A stretch of DNA of 64,000 nt from Rhynchospora pubera. Its lineage: Eukaryota; Streptophyta; Magnoliopsida; Poales; Cyperaceae. A model generated the notes under the pieces. The model saw only the letters and a program-made list of their open reading frames with translations, ran no database searches and had not been told where the DNA came from. The stretch lies in contig CM051463.1 in the NCBI GenBank assembly GCA_028095005.1, positions 80,891,002 to 80,955,001 of the forward strand. The letters are read 5' to 3'. Position 1 is the stretch's first letter; the number at the start of each line of letters is the position of its first letter. Below, piece after piece: positions 1 through 12,900 of the stretch. The position numbers were made by a program, and so were the translations under genes.

Positions 1-957
1 GGGGTACGGGTTGGGATGGGCGTAGATGGGAGGTGGCGCTTCCATTGCTCAATCAATCGGAATTCGGAATGGACAAATGCAAATGCGGGGCTTTGTTTGA
101 TTGATTATTACTTGCCCCACTTCCACTGTCACTGTTCCGTTTTGGTCGCCGAACTTGTAAAATTTCCATTCTAGTCCCTTATATTTCGTCAACTTCACAA
201 TGCATCGCTTTTACATTTTCCTCTCCTTCTTTTTTTTTTTTAACTTTTTCATAAACACGTTGGTGTTTTTGGGGATAAATCACGGTAAAACTGCCATTTT
301 TATTTTGCTAATTTTAATTGGTCGGTATGGGTTGTGACTTTTTTGGATATGATCCGATATAAAGAGGTTGAGAATCCGAAGAGCAACTGGCATCTTTTTT
401 TTTTTTTTTTCCAACCTTGTTGTAGGTAAAAGAACAACTTAGCTGTTGCCTTTTGAATTTTGATGTTCAAATAATTGTTATATTCATTAATTAATGATCG
501 TGGGATGTTGATTGTTTCCAAACCAGGCATCTGGAGATAAAATATCTGGTTTTCATTTTATATTTATTATTTATACAATAAAAAATGAAGATAATAAATG
601 GATGATTATAGTTTATGAAAAGTACAATCATCAACTATCAATTCCACCAATTTGGGGAAAAGTAGCAGCAAGCAAACCATTCAAATTCAACTTAGCTGTC
701 ACCTCATGAGTTATGACTTATTATGAGTGTAAGAATTAAATATTGGGCTTTATATTACCGGTCAAGTGGCCCAACATCAGATATCAACCCATACTGTACT
801 TGTACTGTTGTACATAACCACTGAAATTTAAGTTCTTTGACACTGTAAGTCTGTAACTGGTACGTACTGAAGTAATAACATAAAAAATACTCTCTGCACT
901 TTGTGTTGGATGACCCTGCTAGCAGCCTAGCTAGCAGGTAACCAAATAGAAGAATAC
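1..957. other. 3' flank of CYP85-like copy A; no gene seen
   Basis: No coding region with family resemblance or splice structure was found. The stretch holds poly(T) runs near 228-242 and 391-412. The part just left of the P450 stop (about 810-957) resembles weakly the sequence downstream of the stop of copy B (about 22980-23105), so it is probably 3' UTR and 3' flank. The short open frames here have no recognisable content. Confidence 0.5.
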
Positions 958-3900
958 TTAACAATCACGTAGTCGATAATAGAGCCCGTTAGGTGCTTCG
1001 ACTCTTGGGAACCTGACTATCTTATTCTCTCCTATTTCTTCCCATCTGGAGACAACAGAAAAAACAGAGATGATCGATGTCAGATTGCAAATTCCTGCTT
1101 CGCTTGTTCAATTTGAATACGGTACTTTCAAGTGTACTAATGAAATGCTGGCCTATTAATTTGGAAGCATCTCCAGAATTGGGGAAACGATTTGCCAGGA
1201 AATGAAAAAAGAGTCATAAAGAGAGAGTTTTCAATCATTTATCATATCGTACCTATATCTAGTAACCAGATAGTGAAGAAATATGGAGATCTCTAGTATG
1301 CCTAATTCTTTTCCGATACAAAGTCTTGCACCACCTCCGAACAGCATGAAGTATTGATGTGATTCCAAATTACTCTTCTGTATAAATAGTTGATAATTAG
1401 AAAGAATAATATGCACGTTCGAAACTAGAATCTATGAATTAATAAAATAGATGTATTTTATTTGTAGCAGTAAGTAATTCTTGCATTTTACCAGCCATCT
1501 CCAAGGATTAAACTTTAGTGGTTCGGGGTAAGTGTCAGGGTCCTTGTTGGTCTCCACGGTACTAACAAAAACTGTCCATCCTTTTGGAATGACATATCCT
1601 GCAAACCAATATGTTTAGAGTTATCAGAATAATATCGAACTTCAAACAAATATCTGCACCACTATAAAATTTGGAAGACTTGTAAATGTAAAAAATTCCA
1701 TAATTATTGTCTAATCTTGCATCACCTTTGATCTCAGTATCTACAGTTGTCCTCCTAAGAAAACCAAGACCTATTGATGCCATTCTTAGGGCCTCTAGTA
1801 CCACCTACATCAGAAAAAAATAAACATTATTCTTTTATTTGTAATTCAATTCATTATTTGTAAATGTACCATACTTATTTATCTGTACTAAATCCTCTGC
1901 ATATCAATAGAATCTTACGATTCTTAATCTGACTTTGTAATCATACTAAATCATCAACAAAATCCAATAGACACCATACATAAAATGGTAATTTTTATTG
2001 TACCAACGCATAATCCCTACTATCATCCTCTGGTTACATGCAGAAGATTACAACTTAACCTTGTCAGAAATATCTTTTTTATTCTCTGTAGTAGTTCTCA
2101 AATAAATTAATAGACAAAAGTTCTTGTTAAATCTTGTCGATAAATGATAAATATTGTTCAACTTAAGGTAAAGGTATTATTTCTTAATTTCCTTTTGTTT
2201 GGAAAAAATTCAAACTGTTTTTGTTGTAATCTACTTACTGAACGAGTAAATGACATGGATCTGTAGTCATCCCAGTTGAGAGTGTAATTTTCTGGCTTCC
2301 CTTTCCTGATTTCTAAATTTTCCTTCTGTAGACCATGAAAACAAATAAATTTAGGAAAACTCAAAATATGGAGGGAATTAGCATGTGGTCTAGTAGCTCA
2401 GGGTCTAGGGTTCAAGCCTGCATGCTTGCCATAGGCTTGACGAGCCAGCGTAAAAACTCAGCCATATATACAAGTAATGACAAGGGTCGGGGTGTCATTT
2501 CTAGCCTACCCCAACTTGTTTGGGATAAAAAGGTTTAGACTTTAGACTTTCTTTTAATTAGAGATGGATCAGTGCTCTTTTACAGTTTACTACATAAAGA
2601 ACCTAAAAATGTGATATGTATGGCGAGAAAAATGCACTCAATGGGTCACTGGTTACACTATTATATTTCAAAATCTGATTTATATACATACCATAAACTT
2701 TACTTTGTCATTGTAAAGCCACTGAGTTTGTCAGATTAGAAGATAGGACATAACATCTCTGAAGTTTATTTGTTATCATATGGCAAATGAATTCAAATGA
2801 ACAAAGCATGTGAGACCATGAAAGACAAAACAATGCTGAGGTAATCCATTCAAATAATAGGATAATTGAGTTGTCTCTGGTAAATTGGTAATTTACCATA
2901 TGAAAGGATAATAAATAGAAAATCTTGTAGCTATTTCATTGTGCATTCACTGAATTAATAAATACATACCCTAAGTTCATCTTGTGCAAGGGGATGATCA
3001 TGGAGATACTTGACGGCCATCATTAAAACAATAGAAGCAGTTTCATATCCAGAGAGAACAAATGCAATTATCTGGTCGATTATCTGCTCATCGGTTTGAA
3101 TCACACAATCGGTATCTTCACTATTCTTAAGTATAGTATCTAATATATCATTGCTTCTACTGCATTTGGAAGCCCTTCTTTCTTCTACAAGTTTTCCTAG
3201 CATCTGCACAAGTTTTCTTCTCGCCTGCTTAGTACAAGAATTTAGTTGATATGCTTTCCTCTTAAAGTCCTATTTTTCTAGCTATCAAGAAGTTCAATTG
3301 GTATAGTACAAGCTCACCTTAAGACCTTTGTTATAGGTGGTCCCAGGAAGGTTGATGGCTACTGTGAAAAAACTGAGAGAAACCTGGTGCATCGCCTCTT
3401 CTAGCTCTTTTGTGAGAGCAATGTTGCCTTCTGTGCTGGCAACCATCTTCAGTACAAGAAGCATCACCACCTGCACAGTTACAGCACGTCAGAAAAACAA
3501 AAGCCATCTTAGAAGATGATTTTATGTTGTGGCGCATTTCCAAATTTTTTATGATTAGGCATTGAGATGACAGTACTATGTAATGCATAAATGGTCAGTT
3601 GCACTAGTAGTGCGTTTTACTTAAATTGTTTTAAAAAAACAAGTAATGGCAGAAGTTAAGATCCATTTATCAGCCTTCACCATAACATCATATATATGAT
3701 CTCTCAATCTGTTCAATCCAACTACTGTTCCAATGTATATTTTATGAATATTTGTTGACTTGATGATATCCTAGTATACTGAAATAGTGAAATTTGATAA
3801 TTTCTTTATTTGTTTTAATAGTGCGATATCTTGTGTGATCCAATTTCCTGTCCTATTTATTTGATTAGAAATGGAAATCAAGTAGGTTTGGTTGGGATTG

Positions 3901-6900
3901 GTCTGTACGTATGACTTTTAAACCATTATTTGGTGTCAGGTTGTGTCAAGTCGGATTGGATTAAAATTGCTTGATTCTGATTATTTTTCATTTTGAGTCT
4001 CAGATCATCTTAAATCAGGTTTTGTTGGTATTAATTATAACAGCCACCGAAATTTGACCAGCTTTGACCAATTTGACTACAGTTAACCAGAGTTGACTCT
4101 TTGACTAGTCAACGGAAATCATTTTTTGTTGACCGTAAGTATAAGAAAATATATTTATCACTTTTGCCAAGTCTTAACCGTGAATGGAAAAAAACAAATG
4201 ATCCCAAAACCCAAATTCATTGAGTTCATTACACGTGTTGGACTCCTGACACGTGCCTTTTGTTTAAACTAATACTCTTTGCTAGTATCCTCTATTTTGG
4301 ATTACATTCAACACCTTTTACTTGTGTGTGTTTTTCATCTCTAATTGATTCTTTTATTTAACCAAACTATATCTGTGACCTCCTGCTACTCATTTTATTT
4401 AGCCCTTAAACCTTCTCTGTCATCCATTGTCCGCCAAGGAAATAAAAACTTAACCAATGAAAATGGAAAATGAATCGATTGAAAAGTTTGATTCGTCGGC
4501 CGATTTGAATTCTGAGTTCTACATCGCAATCGAATTGGATGGTCGTTCTGATCTGTTAGTGATTTCTGGACCGCTCAATCAGGTGCTCACCTATGGTTCA
4601 TATTAGAAGATTGTGTTGGATTAAGCTAAAGGAGCTTTTGCTTGAATGTGGCTGGTTTATGTTTACTATTAATTGATGCTTTGCAAATAACGTATTATCC
4701 AACTATTGAATGTGCCTATTATTTGTACCAGTATGAGATGGAAATCAATAACACTCAATTTTATTACAATCTGTCAATCTCATTTCTCAATTAAGCAAGT
4801 ACAATATGAAAATTGCATTATGGGTTGTTACAATCGCCTAAATCTCTCTGCTTTGTCTGGGACTGTAAATTTGGGGCTGCCACTATGTCTAAAAGCTACA
4901 TTGAAACGAACGATAGAAGTACCTATACCGTATTTGTTATTTTCTGAAGCATTCTATAAATATACTGGAAGCAAATTAAACTATCCAAGTTAAAAAAAAA
5001 GAAAAAGAAATCTGAACCGCACTTTGAAGCTTAATTATTCAGTTCAGGCAAGTATACACTACAACATATTATAATCCAAAGAGCAAAGAGAACACTACAA
5101 CATATCACAATCCAAATCTGAAAAACTTTACAAACTACAAAAAAATTAGAGTTATGCTCACTTTCACTTCCCTTCCAACCACCATTTAAGCTAAAGGAGC
5201 TCTTGCTTGAAGGTAAAATATTGCATTTTTACCCTTAAAGAAACATGGCTGGTTTATGTTTACTATTAATTGATGCTTGCACTTTAATTTATATGTTAAG
5301 GGCCATGGAGAAAGCATGGTAATTAGTGTCTTAAGTTGAATATGGCAGTAATAATAATTTCATTTGTGTTAATTGTGAATAAAAATTTACCCCAATTTTC
5401 ATTTATTTTGTTGTGGCTTCTTAATTAGAATAACTATTTGAATTTATGTTACAAGAAAGTTTAATATGTTGTGGCTTCTTAATTAGAATAACTATTTGAA
5501 TTTATGTTACGAGAAAGTTTAATATGCATCATAGTGCATAGGGATTTATATGCACCGCGGACTTTTTCGAAAATATTTTTGTAAATAGAAAAATCTAATT
5601 TAACCAATCTAATCTATATATTGAAATCTCATAGCAAATCAAATTTTACAATTTTTTAAATTTTATTAATATTTTTTTTTCAATTTTTTTAAAATCTGTC
5701 ATTTTTTGAATGTTGTAAATTTTTTGAATGTTGTAAATAGTAGTTTGTTTCCAATTTTACAATTTTTGAGATTTTGTCATGTTTTAAATTCTTATGACCA
5801 AATTGCCCCTTTCATTGTTTCATATGACATGATAACTCTGTCCCTGTCATCTCTCTCTCTAAGTCTCTACGCATTTCACAAAGACTTTGATAAAGTCTAA
5901 GGAGCCAATATAGTCCTTTCTCTCTCTCTCCGCATTTCAAGAAGGTTTTGATAAAGTTTATCGAGCCAATATAATCCAAGTTCGTGGAAAATAATGGAAA
6001 ATCCAGAAAATAAAGTTTTTACCTAAACAAAAAATTTAGTTTTACCCAAGCACTAGTTAGACTAAGATGAATGAATTAAGCCAATCAGATTTATCTCAGA
6101 TCCCTTTATTCGAGTTGTTGGCGATGATTTATGAATTAACGTAATTCATGAATACAAATGAAAAATTCAACGTAACGCTAATCCTTTTATTAAATTCATT
6201 GGTCAGTTATCATTTGCTAACTACAATAAGAATTTATTAGCGTAACGGAGGATTGATCTCAAGTAGTAACTAGTATAACAAATTATTTAATAATAGGGTC
6301 CGTATAGGTTCATTGGATACGGAGATTAGGAGAGAAAAGCTGGAAAACAAAGTTTTCGCTGGAGATTGGGAAAAAAGGATCTTTATTATTGTCAGAGTAT
6401 AGAAAGTGACAAGATGAATCGTGTTGGGCATGATGATAGTACAGGCTGTACATCTAGGTGAGAGTTTATTGGTCATAAATTTTTTTTAAAAAATGATATT
6501 TTAATATTTAAATATGATTAAATTTAATAGAAAGGGTTTATATCCATGTTAAACAAAATTAGAGGGGTTATATCCGATTTTGAAAATTAGAAGGGGTTAT
6601 ATCCGATTTGACAAGATTTGAGAGGTTATATCCGATTTTGCCTTTTTTTTTTTTGCCAATTGCACTTTTGCTGAAACAATTTTCATTCAAGATTTCAAGG
6701 CGGTAAGCAAGGTGAATCTGATACCTCTTTATTTAATTATTTTACATATCTTATGTGATTTAAATTTTCTACAACAATTGATGCATTTCATCTATTTTTC
6801 TACCAAGTGGTTTATATTTTCAGTCAATTGGACTTTGCTAAAAGCAATTTTCATGCAAGGTGACTTAATTTTTTCTCTTATATTCCATTTAGCAAATTTT

Positions 6901-9900
6901 CATGCAAGATTAGTCTTAATTTTTCTTATATTACAAGTGGACTGGATAACTTTTTGGTATATTTTTCTACATACACTATAGCATGCTTATATTCTGTAAA
7001 AAACTTGGTTAAAATTGAATGTGCAATTCAGATGGTAAGTGTGCTTATTTTTGCTTTCATTGCAAGTGGAAACTCAGTACACATCCAAAATGAAAACCAC
7101 CCACGAACCCAACATATAAGTGCAAAGTGTAATACCCATGAATTTTGACCACCTTTGGCCAAAGTTGACCATATGTAACCGTTGACCAGTCAAAGCCTTT
7201 GACTAACCATTGACCAGAAAGCCAGAAAGGAAATTATTGCTTTCTTTACAAACCGCTATTGACAAACTTAACCTTTTACACGTGTCATGTTTCTTTCAAC
7301 GTGGCACTACTCCATTTATACACCCATTTATACCTCATTTCTTGTGTTCCCTTTTCATTCTTACTCGGCCGAAACCTTGATTCCATATATTATCTCATGA
7401 AATACTTATGATAATTCCATCTTACCCAAATCCGAAAGAAAATGAGAAAACCAAAATAAAATATGAATTTTTGTTTGAAACTCCTATCGATATTTGATTT
7501 CATCGGCCGTTCAAAGTTCAAGTACTATGTCGCGTTCGAATTGCTGAGTCGTTTCAATTTGTTCGTGATTTCTGGACTGTCCTGTCAGGTAACCGGACTT
7601 CTCTATATTTAATTTCGTATTGTTTGATTGATTTGATTTATCGTTTGGTTTTGATTGAATATGTTTATTGTTTTGTGATTGGTATATTTTACGGGATATC
7701 GGAGTTTGGAATTGGATGTGGAATTGAATATGAATTTTGAGCCCTGATCCTCCTGAGTTCGGGGAGGGGCCGGTCCTGATCCTCCTGGCATCGGGGAGGG
7801 ACCACTCTGACTGATTGACTGGCTGGACCCGATTATCTCCGTAAAATATATTATTTGTTTTGTGGATTAATCCGATCTGATTGAATTTTGATATAATAAT
7901 TAAATGTAGAGAAGCTGCGTCGTTAAATAACCGGTTACTGAGGTTTGTACCTGACTCTGTTTTGTTTTTCTGTTGCGACGTAGGTTGACGGGCCGTCGGA
8001 TGGGTGCAGAAGATACCGTTTCCGGCTCGCGCCCCGCGACCCGTCGGTGCGGGACGTGACACAAAGAATGATATACCTTTTTAAATTAGAATTGTTAATT
8101 AAGGATGGGATTTACCGCTGATTTGCAAAATTGTCAATTTTCTTTTATGCTGAAGAGATATTCTCCCCTTTAGTGCTGGAATATTAACGTCTCTTAGTCC
8201 TTCGCTATTTTGCAAAAAATGGAGCCAGATATATATCTCAACACCATTAATTTTTCTTTTATGTTTCAAAAACAGTCAATATTATCTCTTATTTGAGAAA
8301 GCTGTTTAATTATCAATTAATGTTGAAATTTAAACACTGCTGGTAATTCTCATGTTCTATTTGTAATCAACATTAACGGTTTATTACATTTGTTGAAAAC
8401 GGAAGGCATTATTATATAAATTGTGTTACATTCATTCATCCATTCATTCTATAAAGAGCTCCTTTATAAATTTCAGTATAAAAAATAAACAAATTTATAA
8501 TTTTCTACACATAAACTGAAAAAAATAAGCTCATAAAAATTTAATTAAAATCAAAATATAAAACAACTAAGTAATATATTTAAACAAACATTTTACCAAA
8601 AAGGCAAAAATATACATAAATAATAAAAATATATCAAAATTTAAATTTATTACGAACACATCATATATCGAGCGAAATTCGATATCCTACCCTAGTTAAT
8701 ATAAGTAATTGTTCTAGTTAATATAAGTAACTATTCTATTTAATATATCTAATTGTTCTAGTTTCATAACCTAATTGTTTTGGAAAACTTTTCTAGTTTC
8801 AGAACATAATTGTTCTAGTTTTAGAATCTAATTGTTCTAGATTCATAACCTAATTGTTCTAGTTTTAGAACATAATTGTTCTAGTTTTAGAACATAATTG
8901 TCTTGGAAAAAATATTATAGAAATGAAGGAAGATAAGCAGAGTAGAAGGGGCAACATGATAGATTGGGTGACAGAAGTTACGAAAAAAAAGAATGGGACG
9001 AGATGAGATAGACGCGCTGGATGATGGGGATGAGATTTCAGAAATGGGAAAAAAAAACGCGTGAATGAGGAACAAATTGGTAATTTTCGTAGGACGTGAA
9101 TCTGCACACATTCTTGGTAGGGACTCACCTATATGAGAGTATCTGTATATGACTGCGGAAATATGGGTAAGCCCTAAAGACTCTCATAAAAAGTCCATGT
9201 TATTTGCGTATGGCCATTAATGTGCACCCCGCGATGACTGACTTCATATTGTGTGTGTAAAGGTGTAATTGGTTCAAGGAACAAGTTCAAGACATAAGTT
9301 CTCTCTGTCTCGTCCAAATCTAATCCATCAGCACTAAGTGAAGTTCAAAATTAGTAAACTACTTCGATATATGATGCGTAATATACATATATCCAGTATT
9401 CATTCATCATTAGTTTATATAAAATTTATAATTTCTGGGTCATTCTCATTTTGTAAATTTTGAATCTTGTGGGGACTGTTGGAAATATATTTGGAAAATT
9501 CAAAATTTCTGTTGAAATTGTCCTATTGCTTTAAATTCCTTCGAATTAATTTCCCATCACCTTGATTAGCACATCAATGCCTTTCATTTTCTTCTGACTG
9601 TTTCTAAATTACAATCAATGCCTTTCATTTTCTTGTCACCGTTTCTAAATTACAATGAACTAATTGCTAATATTCTCATATCAATTTTGAATTCATATTA
9701 AATTTATTTTTCCGTTATCTACTTACTATTTGTTTAGTGCGCCAATTAAGTACATTAATATCTTCACAAATTCTCCCATTCGATAAGTCATGAATTAATT
9801 AATTGACTGTTGCTTAATTGACTATATATGCAAGTTGGGAATTGATTTGGACACTCCATAACTTAGTCCAAAGACTCCTTAAGACAAATATATCCGTCCC

Positions 9901-12900
9901 TACATATTTAAATATAATTACATACCTTACCATATATGGAATAAACAAGCCATTGACCACGATCATTTGGGAAAAAATCAAACAAATTAAGATCAAAACA
10001 AAAAGCGGTCCTCAGATGTCCCATAATATAATTATAATAATTTCTAAATTTTCTTTCCGAAGTTCGAGAATTTTCTAAATAGATCGTGAATTTGAGATTA
10101 TTAGTTGATGCAAATCAGTAAATTATCCATCTAGATTTTGAAAATTTTAGTCTCGAACGATGTTTGAGATTTCGAAAACTTCAATAAACGATTATAAGCT
10201 GAGTCTATTTCTCATTTTTCTCAAGTGCTTTGTCATTTTGAAAAGCTTCATGGAGCGAGGTACCGAGCAGCATAGAGAGAGAAATCAGGCGTTTATTCAT
10301 ATCTATTCTTTTTCTTAAGCGTGGAGATTAGTATTCATGTTAGCAACTATTAATGATGTAATTATTATTAAACTTTATTAATTAGTAGTTATTAATAACT
10401 ATTAATTTTAATAAAAAATATTATTAATTATGAACAATAAATTATAAAAAATAAACTATTATTTATTATTATTATTATTATCACTATTATAATAACTATT
10501 ATTGAATATCGTTATTATTATAATTTCACGATTATTATTAATTACTAATTATTATTACTATAATTATTATCAACTATTAATGATTATAAATATTACTATA
10601 ATTATTAATTAATTTATTATTATTATATTAACTGTTATTAATTACTAATTATTATTAATCCTCATTAATTAATAATTAATATTACAATAACTATTATTAA
10701 TTATTATAAATATTACTATAATTATTAATTAAAATTATTAATTACTTTAATTATTATATTAACTATTATTAATTACTAATCACTTATTATTATTAATTAT
10801 TCGTTACTAATTTTTATTAATCACCATTTATTATTAATATAACAATAACTATTATTAATTATTATAAATATTACCTTAATTATTAATTAATATTATTATT
10901 TATTTTGAATTATTAATTTCTTTAATTATTATTATATTAACTATTATTAATTATTATATATATTACCGTAATTATTAATGAATGTTATTATTTATTTTGA
11001 ATTATTAATTATTAATTACTTATTATTATTAATTATTTGTTACTAATAATTATTAAATATTAATTATTAATTATTAATTTATATAACAATAACTATTATT
11101 AATTATTTATAAATATTACAGTAATTATTTATTAATATTATTATTTATTTTTAATTATTAATTACTTTAATTATTATTACATTAACTATTATTAATTATT
11201 AGTTGCTAATTATTAATTAATATTTAATATAAAATAACTGTTATTAATTATTATTAATACTACCATAATTATTAATTAATATTATTATTTATTTTTAATT
11301 TTTAGTTATTAATTATTAATTAATATAACAATAACTATTATTAATTATTATAAATATTATCATCATAATTAATTAATATTATTATTTATTTTGAATTATT
11401 AATTATTAATTACTTTTATTATTATTATATGAACAATTATTGATTATTAATTACTTATTATTATGAATTATTAGTTACTAATTATTATTAATCATCATTA
11501 AAAAATTGAAAGGGACTATTTTAATATTTTTTCTCTCCATGTTAATGCAAGGGAAAAATTCTAACTCACCATTTTGCATGGTTAGAAATTTAGACGTTGG
11601 TTAGTCGCTAACCGTACTAACCATAACCACAACTTATTTGGTAAACTAAACTTAGAAAAGTTTAGTCACTAACTAAGGTTAGGACTAAACTCAATGGTAC
11701 CAAAAGCACCCTAGATCTGTTTAATTTTTCTTTATTTGACAGCAACAAGCCTAATTGACTTTTTGAATTGCAAGATAGTGGTTCTACGACACGAAGAAAA
11801 CGATGTGAGGTGCACTTGACAGCAGCTGTCAAGATCTCGGGAAAAAAAATGACGTGAGGGTGAGGGAGCCCGGTCATATTAGAGTAAAATTTTCGTCTTA
11901 ATAATTCACACATATTTTTAAATTGTACTCAAATTTAATTTTAAAAAATAATCTTTAATTAATATGTTATAATTAAAAATTATATCACAATCATTGTCTT
12001 AAACTTGAGGAGCTTATAGCTATGAAAGCTCCTTCCGAACAACCGATCATATTAATGCAGCATTTGTTGATGAACAAATAATCAGATATAGAGGACAATT
12101 TGCACTGATTGCCATAAATATAGCTCAAATACAAATTGTGAAAATTAGAACGCTACTCATAATCATTTGCAGACCCAGAAATACAGGCCTAAATCTCCCC
12201 CACCATATATATTGGGTCTAGAAAATTCTAACAATTCTTTGAAATTTCATTTTTAAATACTTATATATTCGAAAATTGTTAACTTAATTTGAAAAATTTC
12301 GTTTCCATTAATCTTTACCTTTAAAAAAATATCAAAATAAGATAGAAAGCTATTGTTGCCCCAACCTAATATCGTCTTTTCTTTAATAATAATTGATTAC
12401 GAGGGAAAATTATCTATACTACTCACATTTTTTAACCAAAGTTTAAGTGAGTTTAATATAACTTAATAATTTAATGAAAGAAACAGTAACGAAAAACTTA
12501 TTTTGAACTAATCAATATTCCATTTCAAATTTCATAAAGTATATATATTTAAGTAAGAGACGTGCTAGAGTCCTATATATTTATCCATCCAATACGATCG
12601 TTCTCACATTTTCAAATTTCAAAAAACCGATATGAACCGTTCAATATGTTCTCCATATTGTAAACTTACAAGAAATCAATTTTTACATTTTTATTTGATT
12701 TTTTTTACTATTTTTTTGTCAGTTTAGAAAATCGTTGTTATTGGATGATCCAGAACTTTTATATCATGAATTTTCTGAAATACCAAAAAATAAGTAAAAT
12801 ATTTCAAAAAAATGTAAAAAGTTGGTTTTTAATAAATTTCCAATATAAAGAACATATTGAAATGGTTCGAATCGGTTATTTAAAATTTAAAAATGTAAAA

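Noticed and set aside
958..3470. Copy A as a P450 pseudogene lacking its N-terminus
   Set aside because: Exons 1-2 were found at 13.0-13.8 kb in the correct phase, and copy B has the same arrangement, so the gene is complete with a long intron.
7511..8062. 183-aa minus-strand open frame
   Set aside because: It lies wholly inside the solo LTR and has no similarity to a known domain.
8865..9128. Overlapping minus-strand frames of 74-87 aa
   Set aside because: Low-complexity Ser/Pro/Phe frames next to a short tandem repeat; no domain or splice context.
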